Positions 35,228 to 48,011 of a DNA stretch of 64,000 nt are shown piece by piece. How positions within the stretch are numbered: the stretch's first letter is position 1; every line of letters starts with the position of its first letter. Under the pieces are notes generated by a model, which worked only from the letters and a program-made list of their open reading frames with translations, was not told the DNA's origin and made no database searches. The stretch lies in NCBI RefSeq assembly GCF_041381155.1, contig NC_091141.1:23456828-23520827 (forward strand). The letters are read 5' to 3'. A program made the position numbers and the translations under genes. Origin of the DNA: Argopecten irradians (Eukaryota > Mollusca > Bivalvia > Pectinida > Pectinidae).

Positions 35228-36841
35228 ATGACTACTATGCAGGTAGAACAGTTTGTTAAAGCGCCATCCCTGGAAGTTCTTTTGCAAGTTAGTAAGAAGG
35301 ATTTACTGTTATTGGGTAAACATTTAGGCATAGCTATCAAAACTAATTTGAGGAAAGCTGAAATTAGGAATGTAATTATAAGATATTTTGTTGACAATGA
35401 CAAATTTGACTCTAGTGCATTAGATAGTATAGAGGAAACAGTCAGCTCAGAAATTCAAATTAGACAAATGGAACTTGAACATGAAATGAAACTAAGACAA
35501 ATGGAAATAGAAAAAGAGTTAAGAGAAAAAGAAATTGAAAGAGAATTAAAAGAAAAAGAGATTGAGAGAGATCAGATGTTAGAGCTAGAGAAGCAGAAAA
35601 TTCAAGCTGAAACAGAACTTAGAATGAAAGAATTAGAGCTAGCTTCTCAAGACAGTTCAAGTAATCTAACTTTTAGGGGTTTACAAGGAAACAGAGGTTT
35701 TGATGTCAGTAGAAATATTAGGTTAGTTCCTCCTTTTCAAGAGAAAGAAGTTGACAAGTATTTTCTACATTTTGAGAAAATAGCTGACGGTATGAAATGG
35801 CCTGAAGATAAGCTTACAATGCTTCTTCAAAGTGTCTTGATTGGTAAAGCTAGAGACATTTATTCTTCTTTATCTGTAGATGAGATTTCAAATTACCAAG
35901 TAGTCAAGAAAGCTATTTTGAAAGCTTATGAGTTAGTTCCTGAGGCTTACCGCCAGATATTTCGAAACTCGAGAAAGAGAGATGAACAAACTCATGTAGA
36001 ATTTGCCAGAGAAAAGGAACAATTATTTAATAGGTGGTGTGATTCTAAAGAAATTGATGAGGATTTCGGTAAATTGAGGCAATTATTGTTGATAGAGGAG
36101 TTTAAACGTTGTGTCCACATAAACATAAAAACTCATTTAGATGAGAGAAAAGTTGAAACACTCAGTGAAGCAGCTACAATGGCTGATGATTACGCTCTCA
36201 CCCACAAAGGCTCATTTGTTAAAAACAGTTCTCAAGACAAAAACAGTACCACAGGTACTAGTAAATTTGGTCAGCCTAGGAACCCAACCTTTAGTGGCCC
36301 TTCTAACGACAAACCTAAATTAGGTGATAAGACTAAGTCTGATTCTAAAACAGATCACAGGGCAGGTGTGGGGTCTCCTTCTGGTCCTGTTTGTAATTAC
36401 TGCAAGAAAGTAGGGCATACTATGTCTGAATGTTATTCTCTCCAGCGTAAGGAGCAAAGGCGTAAACAGTCAGTTCCTTCTGTGTTAGCTATGTCAAAGC
36501 CTAGTCAGAAACTTAGTGATATTGTGGAAGATTCTAAAGTGTCTGTTGAGATTAAGAGCTCAGAGTCTGATAGTGTCTTGGAGAAGTACTCTCCCTTCAT
36601 TTCTGAAGGTTTTGTTTCACTTACTAGTGATATTACCAACTTGAAACCTGTGAAGATTTTGCGAGATACTGGGGCTTCTCATTCTTTGATATTAGATGGC
36701 GTAGTGCCTTTGTCTGAGGAGACCTCATGTGGTAGTAGTGTTTTGCTTCAAGGTGTAGAGTTAGGTTTTGTTAAATGTGCCTCTCCATTGTGTTTATTTA
36801 AAGTCAGACTTAGTAACTGGGCCTGTCACCATTGGTGTTAG
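35228..36841 (+). CDS. Retrotransposon gag with CCHC knuckle and start of protease
   Basis: ATG at 35228, 537 codons. A charged coiled coil at about residues 75-140 (ELEHEMKLRQMEIEKELREK) is followed by a capsid-like region, then a CCHC zinc knuckle CNYCKKVGHTMSEC from 36392, and an aspartic protease motif DTGA at 36665-36676. The frame then departs from the family pattern after about 36774 and ends at 36841; the following pol frame overlaps it from 36768. The shift coincides with a run of three A and looks like a mutation rather than a programmed site. Confidence 0.85.
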   Translation: MTTMQVEQFVKAPSLEVLLQVSKKDLLLLGKHLGIAIKTNLRKAEIRNVIIRYFVDNDKFDSSALDSIEETVSSEIQIRQMELEHEMKLRQMEIEKELREKEIERELKEKEIERDQMLELEKQKIQAETELRMKELELASQDSSSNLTFRGLQGNRGFDVSRNIRLVPPFQEKEVDKYFLHFEKIADGMKWPEDKLTMLLQSVLIGKARDIYSSLSVDEISNYQVVKKAILKAYELVPEAYRQIFRNSRKRDEQTHVEFAREKEQLFNRWCDSKEIDEDFGKLRQLLLIEEFKRCVHINIKTHLDERKVETLSEAATMADDYALTHKGSFVKNSSQDKNSTTGTSKFGQPRNPTFSGPSNDKPKLGDKTKSDSKTDHRAGVGSPSGPVCNYCKKVGHTMSECYSLQRKEQRRKQSVPSVLAMSKPSQKLSDIVEDSKVSVEIKSSESDSVLEKYSPFISEGFVSLTSDITNLKPVKILRDTGASHSLILDGVVPLSEETSCGSSVLLQGVELGFVKCASPLCLFKVRLSNWACHHWC

Positions 36842-38063
36842 ACCGGAACTTCCCATAGAGGGCGTGTCGCTCATTTTAGGCAATGACTTGGCTGGAGAGA
36901 AAGTTAGGGTAGATCCCTTAGTGTCCAGTATCCCTGATAAAACAGATGATGCTGAGACTATTCAACAGGAATTTCCTGGTATTTTCCCTTCTTGTGCTGT
37001 AACTCGTTCAATGAGTAAGAAGGTTTCTGATGTTGCAGTAGTTGAGGATCATTATAGTCCAGGGTTAGGTGACACTTTCTTGGCTCATGATATAGAGGAT
37101 ATCGGGGGCAAGTGTGATCTTTTGAGCAATCCTGTAGACTTTGATAGTGATGGAGTTGTTCCTAACAAGGGTACTTCTTTGTCTGACATGATGAGCAAAT
37201 CATCTTTGTCTAGAGAGGAGCTTATAGTAGAACAGGAAAAAGATCCTGAAATCTCCTTACTGTGTAATCGGGCTTTGAGTGAGGAAGAGGCGGAGAAAGT
37301 CCCGGTTTGTTACTTCCGTAGGTCAGGTGTGTTGATGCGCAAGTGGCGCCCCCCTGATGTGTCTCCCGAGGAAGACTGGAAGGTTGTCAATCAAATAGTT
37401 GTCCCACCGAGGTATAGGCAAGATATTCTGAGTTTGTCTCATGATGTACCTATGGCAGGGCATCTAGGTGTGACCAAGACTTATAACAGGATCTTAGATC
37501 ACTTCTTTTGGCCCAAGTTGAAACGGGATGTGGCTGATTTTTGTAGGTATTGTCATACTTGTCAGGTGGTAGGGAAACCTAATCAGAAAATCCCTGTGGC
37601 ACCTTTGCACCCCATTCCAGCATTTGAGGAACCATTTAGTAGAGTCATTATAGACTGTGTAGGTCCTCTACCCAAAACTAAGTCTGGGAATGAGTATCTT
37701 TTAACTATTATGTGTGCTTCCACACGCTTTCCTGAAGCCATTCCACTCAGGAATATTAAAGCCCCTAACATAGTCAAGGCTTTGGTTAAATTCTTTACAT
37801 TGGTTGGTCTTCCAAAAGCTGTCCAATCGGACCAAGGTTCGAATTTCATGTCTGGTATTTTTCAACAAGTCATGTACCAGCTCCAGATCAAGCAGTATAA
37901 GTCTAGTGCTTATCATCCAGAGTCTCAGGGTGCTTTAGAACGTTTTCATCAGACATTGAAGAATATGATGAGATCTTATTGTTTTGAAAACAAAAGAGAT
38001 TGGGACGAAGGTATACACATGTTGTTGTTTGGCGTTAGAGAATCTGTACAATACATCTATTGA
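36768..38063 (+). pseudogene. Retrotransposon end of protease and integrase, 3'-truncated
   Basis: The overlapping frame carries the end of the protease (LILGNDLAG), a linker, then integrase: an HHCC zinc region (HDVPMAGHLGV to CRYCHTCQ, about 37437-37565), then the catalytic core with Asp in VIIDCVG (about 37651), Asp in QSDQGSN (about 37829) and Glu in GALERFH (about 37938). It stops shortly after LLFGVRE, where the element joins unrelated sequence. The native start is probably by continuation from gag, so 36768 is only the first Met of the frame. Confidence 0.82.
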
Positions 38064-38214
38064 ACTAAAGCCTCCTTATATTAGCTCAAGCAGACGAAAG
38101 TGCACAGGTAAGGAATTCACCGCATAAGGATGTCTTACCGGATATTGGGGGCAAATCTTATTATAGCGAACCGTTCTAAATCCGGGTAGTCACAAATATT
38201 TTAACGTGAATACA

Positions 38215-38298
38215 TGTAAATCACAATCTTCTGCTCCTGTTTTTGATAGAGAAATTATACCATTTGTCAGCGGTGGAGCATCTTTAAAGTATATATAT
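38215..38298. repeat. Solo right end of TTAA-type MITE
   Basis: TCTGCTCCTGTTTTTGATAG followed by ATACCATTTGTCAGCGG and TGGAGCATCT|TTAA matches the right end of the element at 51344-51696; the left part is missing. It lies about 160 bp beyond the truncation point of the LTR element. Confidence 0.75.
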
Positions 38299-38422
38299 TG
38301 TAACATATTGTGTCCTGCTAATAAACTCATTACCAACGGTCCAAACCGAACCTGAAAATAACACACATTTTGTTTATTAAAATTGGCGAGAGAATTCGGA
38401 GTAACTTGCCACAGGTAAGCCA

Positions 38423-38962
38423 ATGCAAGTTACGTACAAGATCCCCGGGAACCTAAGCGAGACCCAACCTTGGAACATCATGACTGTTGCCACAAATTTG
38501 CTTCGCATTTCAACAATGGATACCACATACCGAAACAACACATCGTATCAATGTTTCTACCAGACCTACCGGCCAACCGAAGATAGACAATGCAAGTTTA
38601 CCCAACTACGACTGCCAAACGGAACGGGACCTCTGATGTCATATATCAGGCCAAAATCGTCGCCTTGGAATCAGTGTTTTAGATGTGGTAAGTGGGTATT
38701 CCATTGTTTTCAAGAGCACATTAATACCGTACCACATGTTAGGCAAAGTCAGCCCAATTTTTCAAATGTGGCAAATTCGGACATTTTTCACGGGTCTGTT
38801 TTTCAAAGCCCCCAATTTCGGACCAATCAAACCAAAATCATAAATCAAAAAGTAAATTTCATAAAAGCAGGGACGCAAAGCGTATGTAAGAGTTTATCTC
38901 GCGGAAATCAATCGTATGTGCATTTCCATTTTCGCATCTATAACCCAATCCATATCATCTAA
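38423..38962 (+). pseudogene. Zinc-knuckle ORF fragment, probably retroelement gag-like
   Basis: An open frame of 179 codons without recognised homology in its first half. It contains CFRCGKWVFHC near 38678. In another frame, from about 38757, comes KCGKFGHFSRVC, close to a CCHC knuckle, followed by a Lys/Ser-rich tail (SNQNHKSKSKFHKSR). Two knuckles in different frames suggest a gag-type protein broken by a frameshift. The host element could not be identified. Confidence 0.45.
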
Positions 38963-39479
38963 ATCATCAAATATCCTGTTCCATTTCTATTTCCCAGCTG
39001 GTGATAAGTTAATTTTATCAATCTGTTGTAAAACAAATCTTGAAGCCTTTCACTTTTGTATGCTCTGAAAAGAAACAGGAATTAAATTCAATGGTAAAAA
39101 TTGAGTAGCAATGTAATCTATGCCTAAATGAACACCTGTAAATATCTTTCTAATTGCAGGCGTGAAACCACTCATACATAAAAGTATATATTCACTAGGC
39201 TACAACAATTTGCCAGTAAGTCAATGTTAATATAAGTTTTTAAAATGACTTGCAAGTTTTCTGTAGTTTGAAATAACCTTTTTATCCAGTTTAGCTTTAG
39301 TTTTGATTTTAAATTTTTTTTTTTTCAATATGTATCTTAATTTTGTCACATCCGTGATTCCATAAATACAATGTATTGAAATAAAGTTGTATTCAACTTC
39401 TTAATAATTTTTTTTTTATTGGATAGAGCTATAAAAAGATGATTAAACTGTGATACTAGTAATGATTTAATAATATGAA

Positions 39480-40310
39480 TCGTACCAATAGGAGTCAAAG
39501 ACCTTCTACTCCAAGTTTTTATCAGATATTTCAGCTTAATTAATTTCTTGTCAAAATTCAGCTTTAGAATTTCATGAAGATTTACGCTAAAGTAACTTCT
39601 TCAATGTTTGAATCTGCTTCTTCCCCACTGTAAGTCCAGGTGTGGTAGAACAGAATCCTGACTTAACTTTTTATGACCTATCCAAATTACTTACGATATA
39701 AGCATTTCTATTCAAAATTTTCACCCAAGATAAAATACTTCTACCAAAACCGAAGTCATTCAAAACTTAATTCATTGATAAAATCTCATGATACGGAGTC
39801 GAACGCTTTTTCAAAATCGATCATCAATAATATCCCAGAGATATCCTTTTCCTCTGCATACATTGTATTGCATTATATCATACCTAAAAGTAAAACATGC
39901 ACAGCAGTTCTTATCCTATATGCTATACTTCCTGATGCAATTTTGTATTCAATATTAACAATGATATAGGCCTCCATCTTTACATAAAATGTTTCGGTTT
40001 GCCAGCATTTGGAATACAAGTAAATAATAATCCCTTGTCTTTGAGTTATACAGATAATTCATCATTTCGATAACCATAATTAATAGATCTAACAACAAAA
40101 TGACCTATTTGCTTCCAGAAACATTTAAAAATTTCAGTAGGCCTAGTGAAACCATCAGATCCTGGACTTTTTTTTTATTCTTCATATTCTTTAATGTTTT
40201 ACTCGCCTCTTTAAAAGTTATTTCCCCTTCTAAATTATTTGACTCGGTAGGGACAGTTGTGGAATCTCATCACAGAGAAAGTTTGTTAAATTAAAATCTA
40301 TTGGTGAATG
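39480..40310 (-). pseudogene. Decayed LINE reverse transcriptase
   Basis: On the minus strand, broken frames give in order EGEITFKEASKTLKNMKN, PGSDGF, INYGYRNDELSV, RWRPISLL, then LMIDFEKAFDSVS (the first catalytic Asp region) and an eroded continuation to about 39480. Several stop codons and frameshifts, one in an A-run near 40170. The motif series fits a non-LTR element of the L1-like type. The plus-strand open frames here are shadows. Confidence 0.75.
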
Positions 40311-41386
40311 CAGGGTAAATCATTAAGTTTTCAGTAAAAATTACGTACTTCTTTCAAAATATCTTCTTGTTTAATCAAAACACCATTAGATCTATTTAAA
40401 AGAAATCTGGCCGTTTAATTAGGTTGTATTCTTCTGAGGTTTTTTTAGTCCCGTTGAAGTCTCGTTTCGACCTAGATCAGAGAAGTTATGAGATTTTCAA
40501 ATAAAATCTATCAATGTCTCTAGCAAGTTGCCAGTTGCATATTTTGTCAAAAAATTACATTTCCAATTTTGGCGGCCATTTTGAAATTGTGTCTTTTTTC
40601 GCTTTGAATAGAGCCACAATTTTACCATTTTTTTTCTGAAATGCGCCGGTATATTTTTAGCTTTATCGAGCTAATATTTGCTGTAACTCTTTACTGGGTT
40701 CGTGGTAATCAAAATATTGAGCATTAATGTGTGAAATTATACACTTTTGTCACTTTATTTTAACATTTTATGGTAATTTGAGCACTTATATTTTTTACTC
40801 TAAAATACTGAAAAATAACAAATATTCAAATGGGGCAAAAAAGTAAGCACACAGACCCCCCATTTTTCTGCCTGATTTAGAAAGAACAACCCTTTCCCTG
40901 TTGATATGCAAAATATTAACAAAAGTTTAATACCAGAACTTTTTCTATAAAGGGTTAGATTTGGCAAAACTGGCTGAAAATGGTGCATTTTGCACGTAGG
41001 GGTAACATACATTTGTATATTGTTATTCTGAGGAAAAATATTAGTCTTATTAATCAAAACTGGTATATTTTTAAAGAAGACTACTAGAAAATAAATTTCT
41101 ACAAACATCCATACATATCAAACACCTCATTAGGACATTATGGTTTTAATCTCTTGTGTACATGTATATGGTCAAAACGACAAAATTCCCATAAAATCCA
41201 ATATTTTGTCAACTATAGGTAGACTATCTTTGAGTGACAATAGCTCAAAAACGAGCACACGGACATATGCTTTTTTCTTCCATTTTCTTTTATGATATGA
41301 ATTCCTATTTCCAAAAATCTATATGAGCAATACAAGAAAATTTTGACTTCTCAGAGGAGTACATCCTTAACCGGAATTTCGTGTCG
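40311..41386. other. Non-coding stretch upstream of ferritin
   Basis: AT-rich, with phrases common in mollusc intergenic DNA (for example TTGGCGGCCATTTTGAAAT near 40568). No gene seen. The last 100 bases are presumably the ferritin promoter. Confidence 0.5.
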
Positions 41387-41395
41387 TATATATAT
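41387..41395 (+). promoter_or_regulatory. Ferritin TATA box
   Basis: TATATATAT about 70 bp before the IRE. A start site 25-32 bp downstream (about 41418-41424) would put the IRE about 35 nt from the cap, the position known to matter for translational control. Confidence 0.6.
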
Positions 41396-41455
41396 CCGGA
41401 TCCGGAATTAGGTAACGCGATCTACTTCCTCTCCCTTTCTTTTTGTTGTTGACTT

Positions 41456-41487
41456 TTGTCTTGCTGCGTCAGTGTACGTACAGACAA
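41456..41487 (+). promoter_or_regulatory. Iron-responsive element in ferritin 5' UTR
   Basis: Canonical layout: loop CAGTGT at 41470-41475, five-pair upper stem TGCGT/ACGTA (one G-U), unpaired C at 41464, and a lower stem TTGTCT..G/CAGACAA with one extra T. In other animals iron-regulatory proteins bind this element and block ferritin translation when iron is low. It lies 60 nt before the ferritin ATG. Confidence 0.9.
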
Positions 41488-41546
41488 AATTGACCAATAT
41501 TTCTTTATCTTTAGAAACCAACAGGAAGCGAAATTTCGTTCTCAAA

Positions 41547-44878
<3,332 letters not shown>

Positions 44879-46439
44879 GAACAACCAATCAACATTGTCC
44901 TTACAAAATTATTGACCAATGAGAGCCCTTTTGTCATCATGTTCGATGTATTGAAAAATCATGTATTATATCAACTCTAAAAATATTTCAAATTTCAGGT
45001 TTTATAAAAAAAAAAATTATGTTATCAAACTATTGAGTCTATGAATAGCTTAGAGGAAGAAACAGCAATCATTAGATAATCATTTTGAAAAAATGTTGAT
45101 GCCAAAATTAAAATCTATTTAAGAATTTTCATATCCATGCTCAGAAGTGTAGATGTTGTTTGTGCAGATTCATTTTTGAATTGTCATAACAAAGCAAATG
45201 ATCAGTTTAAACTAGGAATACTTATTTATAATCAACAATTTGGATATTCTTTCACAAAACTATATATATACTCAAATACAAGAATAATAATACATACTCC
45301 ATAGACAACATTCTTTAAGTTTGCCATTCTATTTAACTTCTTGTGGACCAAAGTATTTTTCAATGTTTTTTGATATACAATATTTTATAATATATACCAG
45401 TCTTTTTGCTTTATTTTGAGTAAACGTTTGTTGTCAAAGAACTGTTTACATGTATATCGGTATTGTAATAACTTGTTTTTGTGCCAGTTGAATGTGGCTC
45501 TCAGGAAAACTATATTTGGTATTAAATATTGTTTAAAAAATTACAAATAGTTCATTTTCTGTTTGAAGCAGTATGTTATATTATTTAATCTGACTTATAT
45601 CAGATTTCCTTCCCCTTGTTTCCAGTAGTTGGCCAGACAAAGACTACATTGTATAGAGACTGAGAATGGTTAATTTTGGTCTTGTACGTAGGTTTTGAAT
45701 GTGCTGTCACTTTGTGCTATACATATATATATAATTAGGGAAACAAATGCATATCATAAGTCATTTCATGACTTCCAAATTATGGGAGATTTATTTTTCG
45801 CTGTATGCGAAAATTGTACATTCCAACTATTCTGTGTTTGCATATTACAGTTATCTCCCCTTACAGGAAGGTATCAAATGTACATGTATGCGACAATGAA
45901 AGGTCATTATTTTGTAGAAGAAATTTATGTTTTTTACTCGTAAAAATATGACTAATACCTACCTGTAAAGGCAGAAAATTCTTTAATGTGCTAAGTTGGG
46001 ATATTGAAATAGCTGGACTGTTATTTTCCTTCATGTTTCTGACAAATATTAAGGATATACAGATGTATACATCTTCAAAAGCAACCAACACAATATAATC
46101 CAAACTTCTTTATTTACACAAATATGCACTTGTATGTGTTGATAATCACACTCAAATGACAAGAACAGCAGAATTCATAATTGTAATGAACATGTTGAAA
46201 CCATTGCATAGCAACTGTTTGTGACAAAGCTGCTGCAATGTGGCCTCAACTTTGCTTGAAATATTTGTGAGAAAACTTATTTGCATAAACATTCTGAATA
46301 TTTGCCACCGATTTGCAGCAAATATTTACAGCAGATTTTTGCTACAAACTTGGCACAACTATCTGCAAAATGCCTTTTATTAGTCATCATCTGTCATTGT
46401 GCATCATGTCTTGTCTTCTCTGTGCCGTGCATAATATTT

Positions 46440-46990
46440 TCATTCAAATAAATTCTCAATAACCGATTGACCCATGATACTGATATTTGGTGTCATGTGT
46501 AGCATGCTGCGATGAAGGGCTACCGAATTTATTCAAATGAATGATATTGACCTTCATTCAACGTCACAGAGGTCAAATAGGCTTCATTTTAAAACAACTT
46601 TTTTTCAATAACTGTAAGAGGCCTATAGAGACCTGATATTTGGCCTGTAGTATGCAGGACAACAGGAATACCAAGTTGTTCAAATGAAAGTGAATGACAT
46701 TGAACTTTATTCAAGGTCACAGGAATCAAATAGGCTAAAATTTCTAAACAACTTCTTGTGAATAACTAATAGGCATAGACCTGTTACTTGACCGTGGTAT
46801 GTTGGGATGAAGGGCTTCAAAGTTTGTTCTTATGAATTTTCAAGGTAATAGAATTGGGTAAAATCAACTTCTTGCCAGTAACTAAAAGACCTAGAGACCT
46901 GATATTGGTCATGTGGTATGCTGGAGCAAAGGGCTTTTCTATTCCAAGGTCTTGGAGGTCAAATGCATATACAATCTGTAGATGATGTAC
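46440..46990. repeat. Degenerate tandem repeat, 125-160 bp unit, rich in AGGTCA
   Basis: At least four copies of a unit with the phrases AACTTCTT..AATAACT, GACCTGATATTTGG, GGTATGCTGGGATGAAGGGC, CAAATGAATG, TTGACCTTCATTCAA and AGGTCA. Copies are diverged and of uneven length. The unit contains TGACCTT/AAGGTCA half-sites on both strands. Confidence 0.8.
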
Positions 46991-47839
46991 ATGTAGATGA
47001 AAATCTTCAGACAACTTCTCGGTAATAAGTTAAACGCCTTAAATATGGTATTCAGAATCTGTGCATGCAGCATTTTCGACGAAGAACTTCAATTTGTTTA
47101 CTAGAATGACCTTGACCTACTTGGTAAAATATATGTAGAGACTAACAATTTCAACTAAGAATTTATTTTAGATGCAATGTCCTAAGTGTTAGCCGAATAA
47201 AAGGTAGGCATCTTCATGTCAAAGTTTGGAAGCTTTGTTCGTATTACAATAAGAAATATTAATGATATTTCTCGGCGCTCTTTGATTGGACCGTGTTAGT
47301 TATGGTTTAATTTGTAGGACACAAAACAAAGCATTTAATTGACTTTTATTTGTTTCTTTTATTGTGGGTTTCAAATTATAGATAAACAAAATATCGGGAC
47401 GTTGCATAGAAATGAAATCTAAGTTCCCTTGTATTGGTGATCCAATATATAGACACTGAAGTAATTGTCTGTAGATGGCTTTCTAACAAGAAATCCACAG
47501 TTTGAATGAGTTTCACAGTTTTAAGTTCACTTTTTGGAAAACCAAACTTTGAAATATGTAGTGAAATGTCCTTGGTGTACGTATTGTCCGTCTTTTGGTG
47601 GTTGAGAGTGCATGTCAAGATATCGAAAACACGTTTATGTGACAGAAGTGGCCATTGTTCAATTTGACAAGTAATCCCAGATGTGATAAAGATTTATTAA
47701 ATAGTTCAATTAAACACTTAAAAATAGAGTGCGCGCCTTAAATTGATATAAAAATTTAAAGACGACACTACCCAAGCCTATCAATGACAAAATCGTCTCG
47801 GGAAGATAGCAGTATAAACACTTTGTTTGACATGTGAGG

Positions 47840-47929
47840 AATTATGCGACTAGTCCGCTAAACCTGCCTATATTATTAGGCTTTTTATTTTTTATTTTTT
47901 TTTGGCCTAATATATAGTCTATATATTAG

Positions 47930-47964
<35 letters not shown>

Positions 47965-48011
47965 AAAAAAAGCCTAATAATATAGGCAGGTTTAGCGGAC
48001 AATTATGCGAC
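47840..48011. mobile_element. Short inverted-repeat element with 11 bp target duplication
   Basis: The element at 47851-48000 has 33 bp perfect terminal inverted repeats: GTCCGCTAAACCTGCC at the left, GGCAGGTTTAGCGGAC at the right. AATTATGCGAC is duplicated at 47840-47850 and 48001-48011. Inside is a second palindrome (GCCTAATATATAG / CTATATATTAGGC) and a long A-tract. No coding capacity, so a MITE. A target duplication of 9-11 bp is typical of Mutator-like elements. Confidence 0.88.

Larger units (their letters stand above)
34393..38060 (+). mobile_element. 3'-truncated Ty3/gypsy-type LTR retrotransposon, Gmr1-like domain order
   Basis: 5' LTR, primer site, gag with zinc knuckle, protease motif and integrase are present in that order. 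The coding part stops abruptly inside the integrase C-terminal region at about 38050. No reverse transcriptase or RNase H lies between protease and integrase, and no second LTR is seen downstream. Integrase before reverse transcriptase is known for Gmr1-like Ty3/gypsy elements of animals. Here the reverse transcriptase half would be the part lost by truncation. A single-base insertion also breaks the frame near 36774. Confidence 0.85.

Noticed and set aside
39673..40294. Plus-strand open frames of 98 and 64 codons
   Set aside because: They are antisense to a decayed LINE reverse transcriptase on the minus strand.
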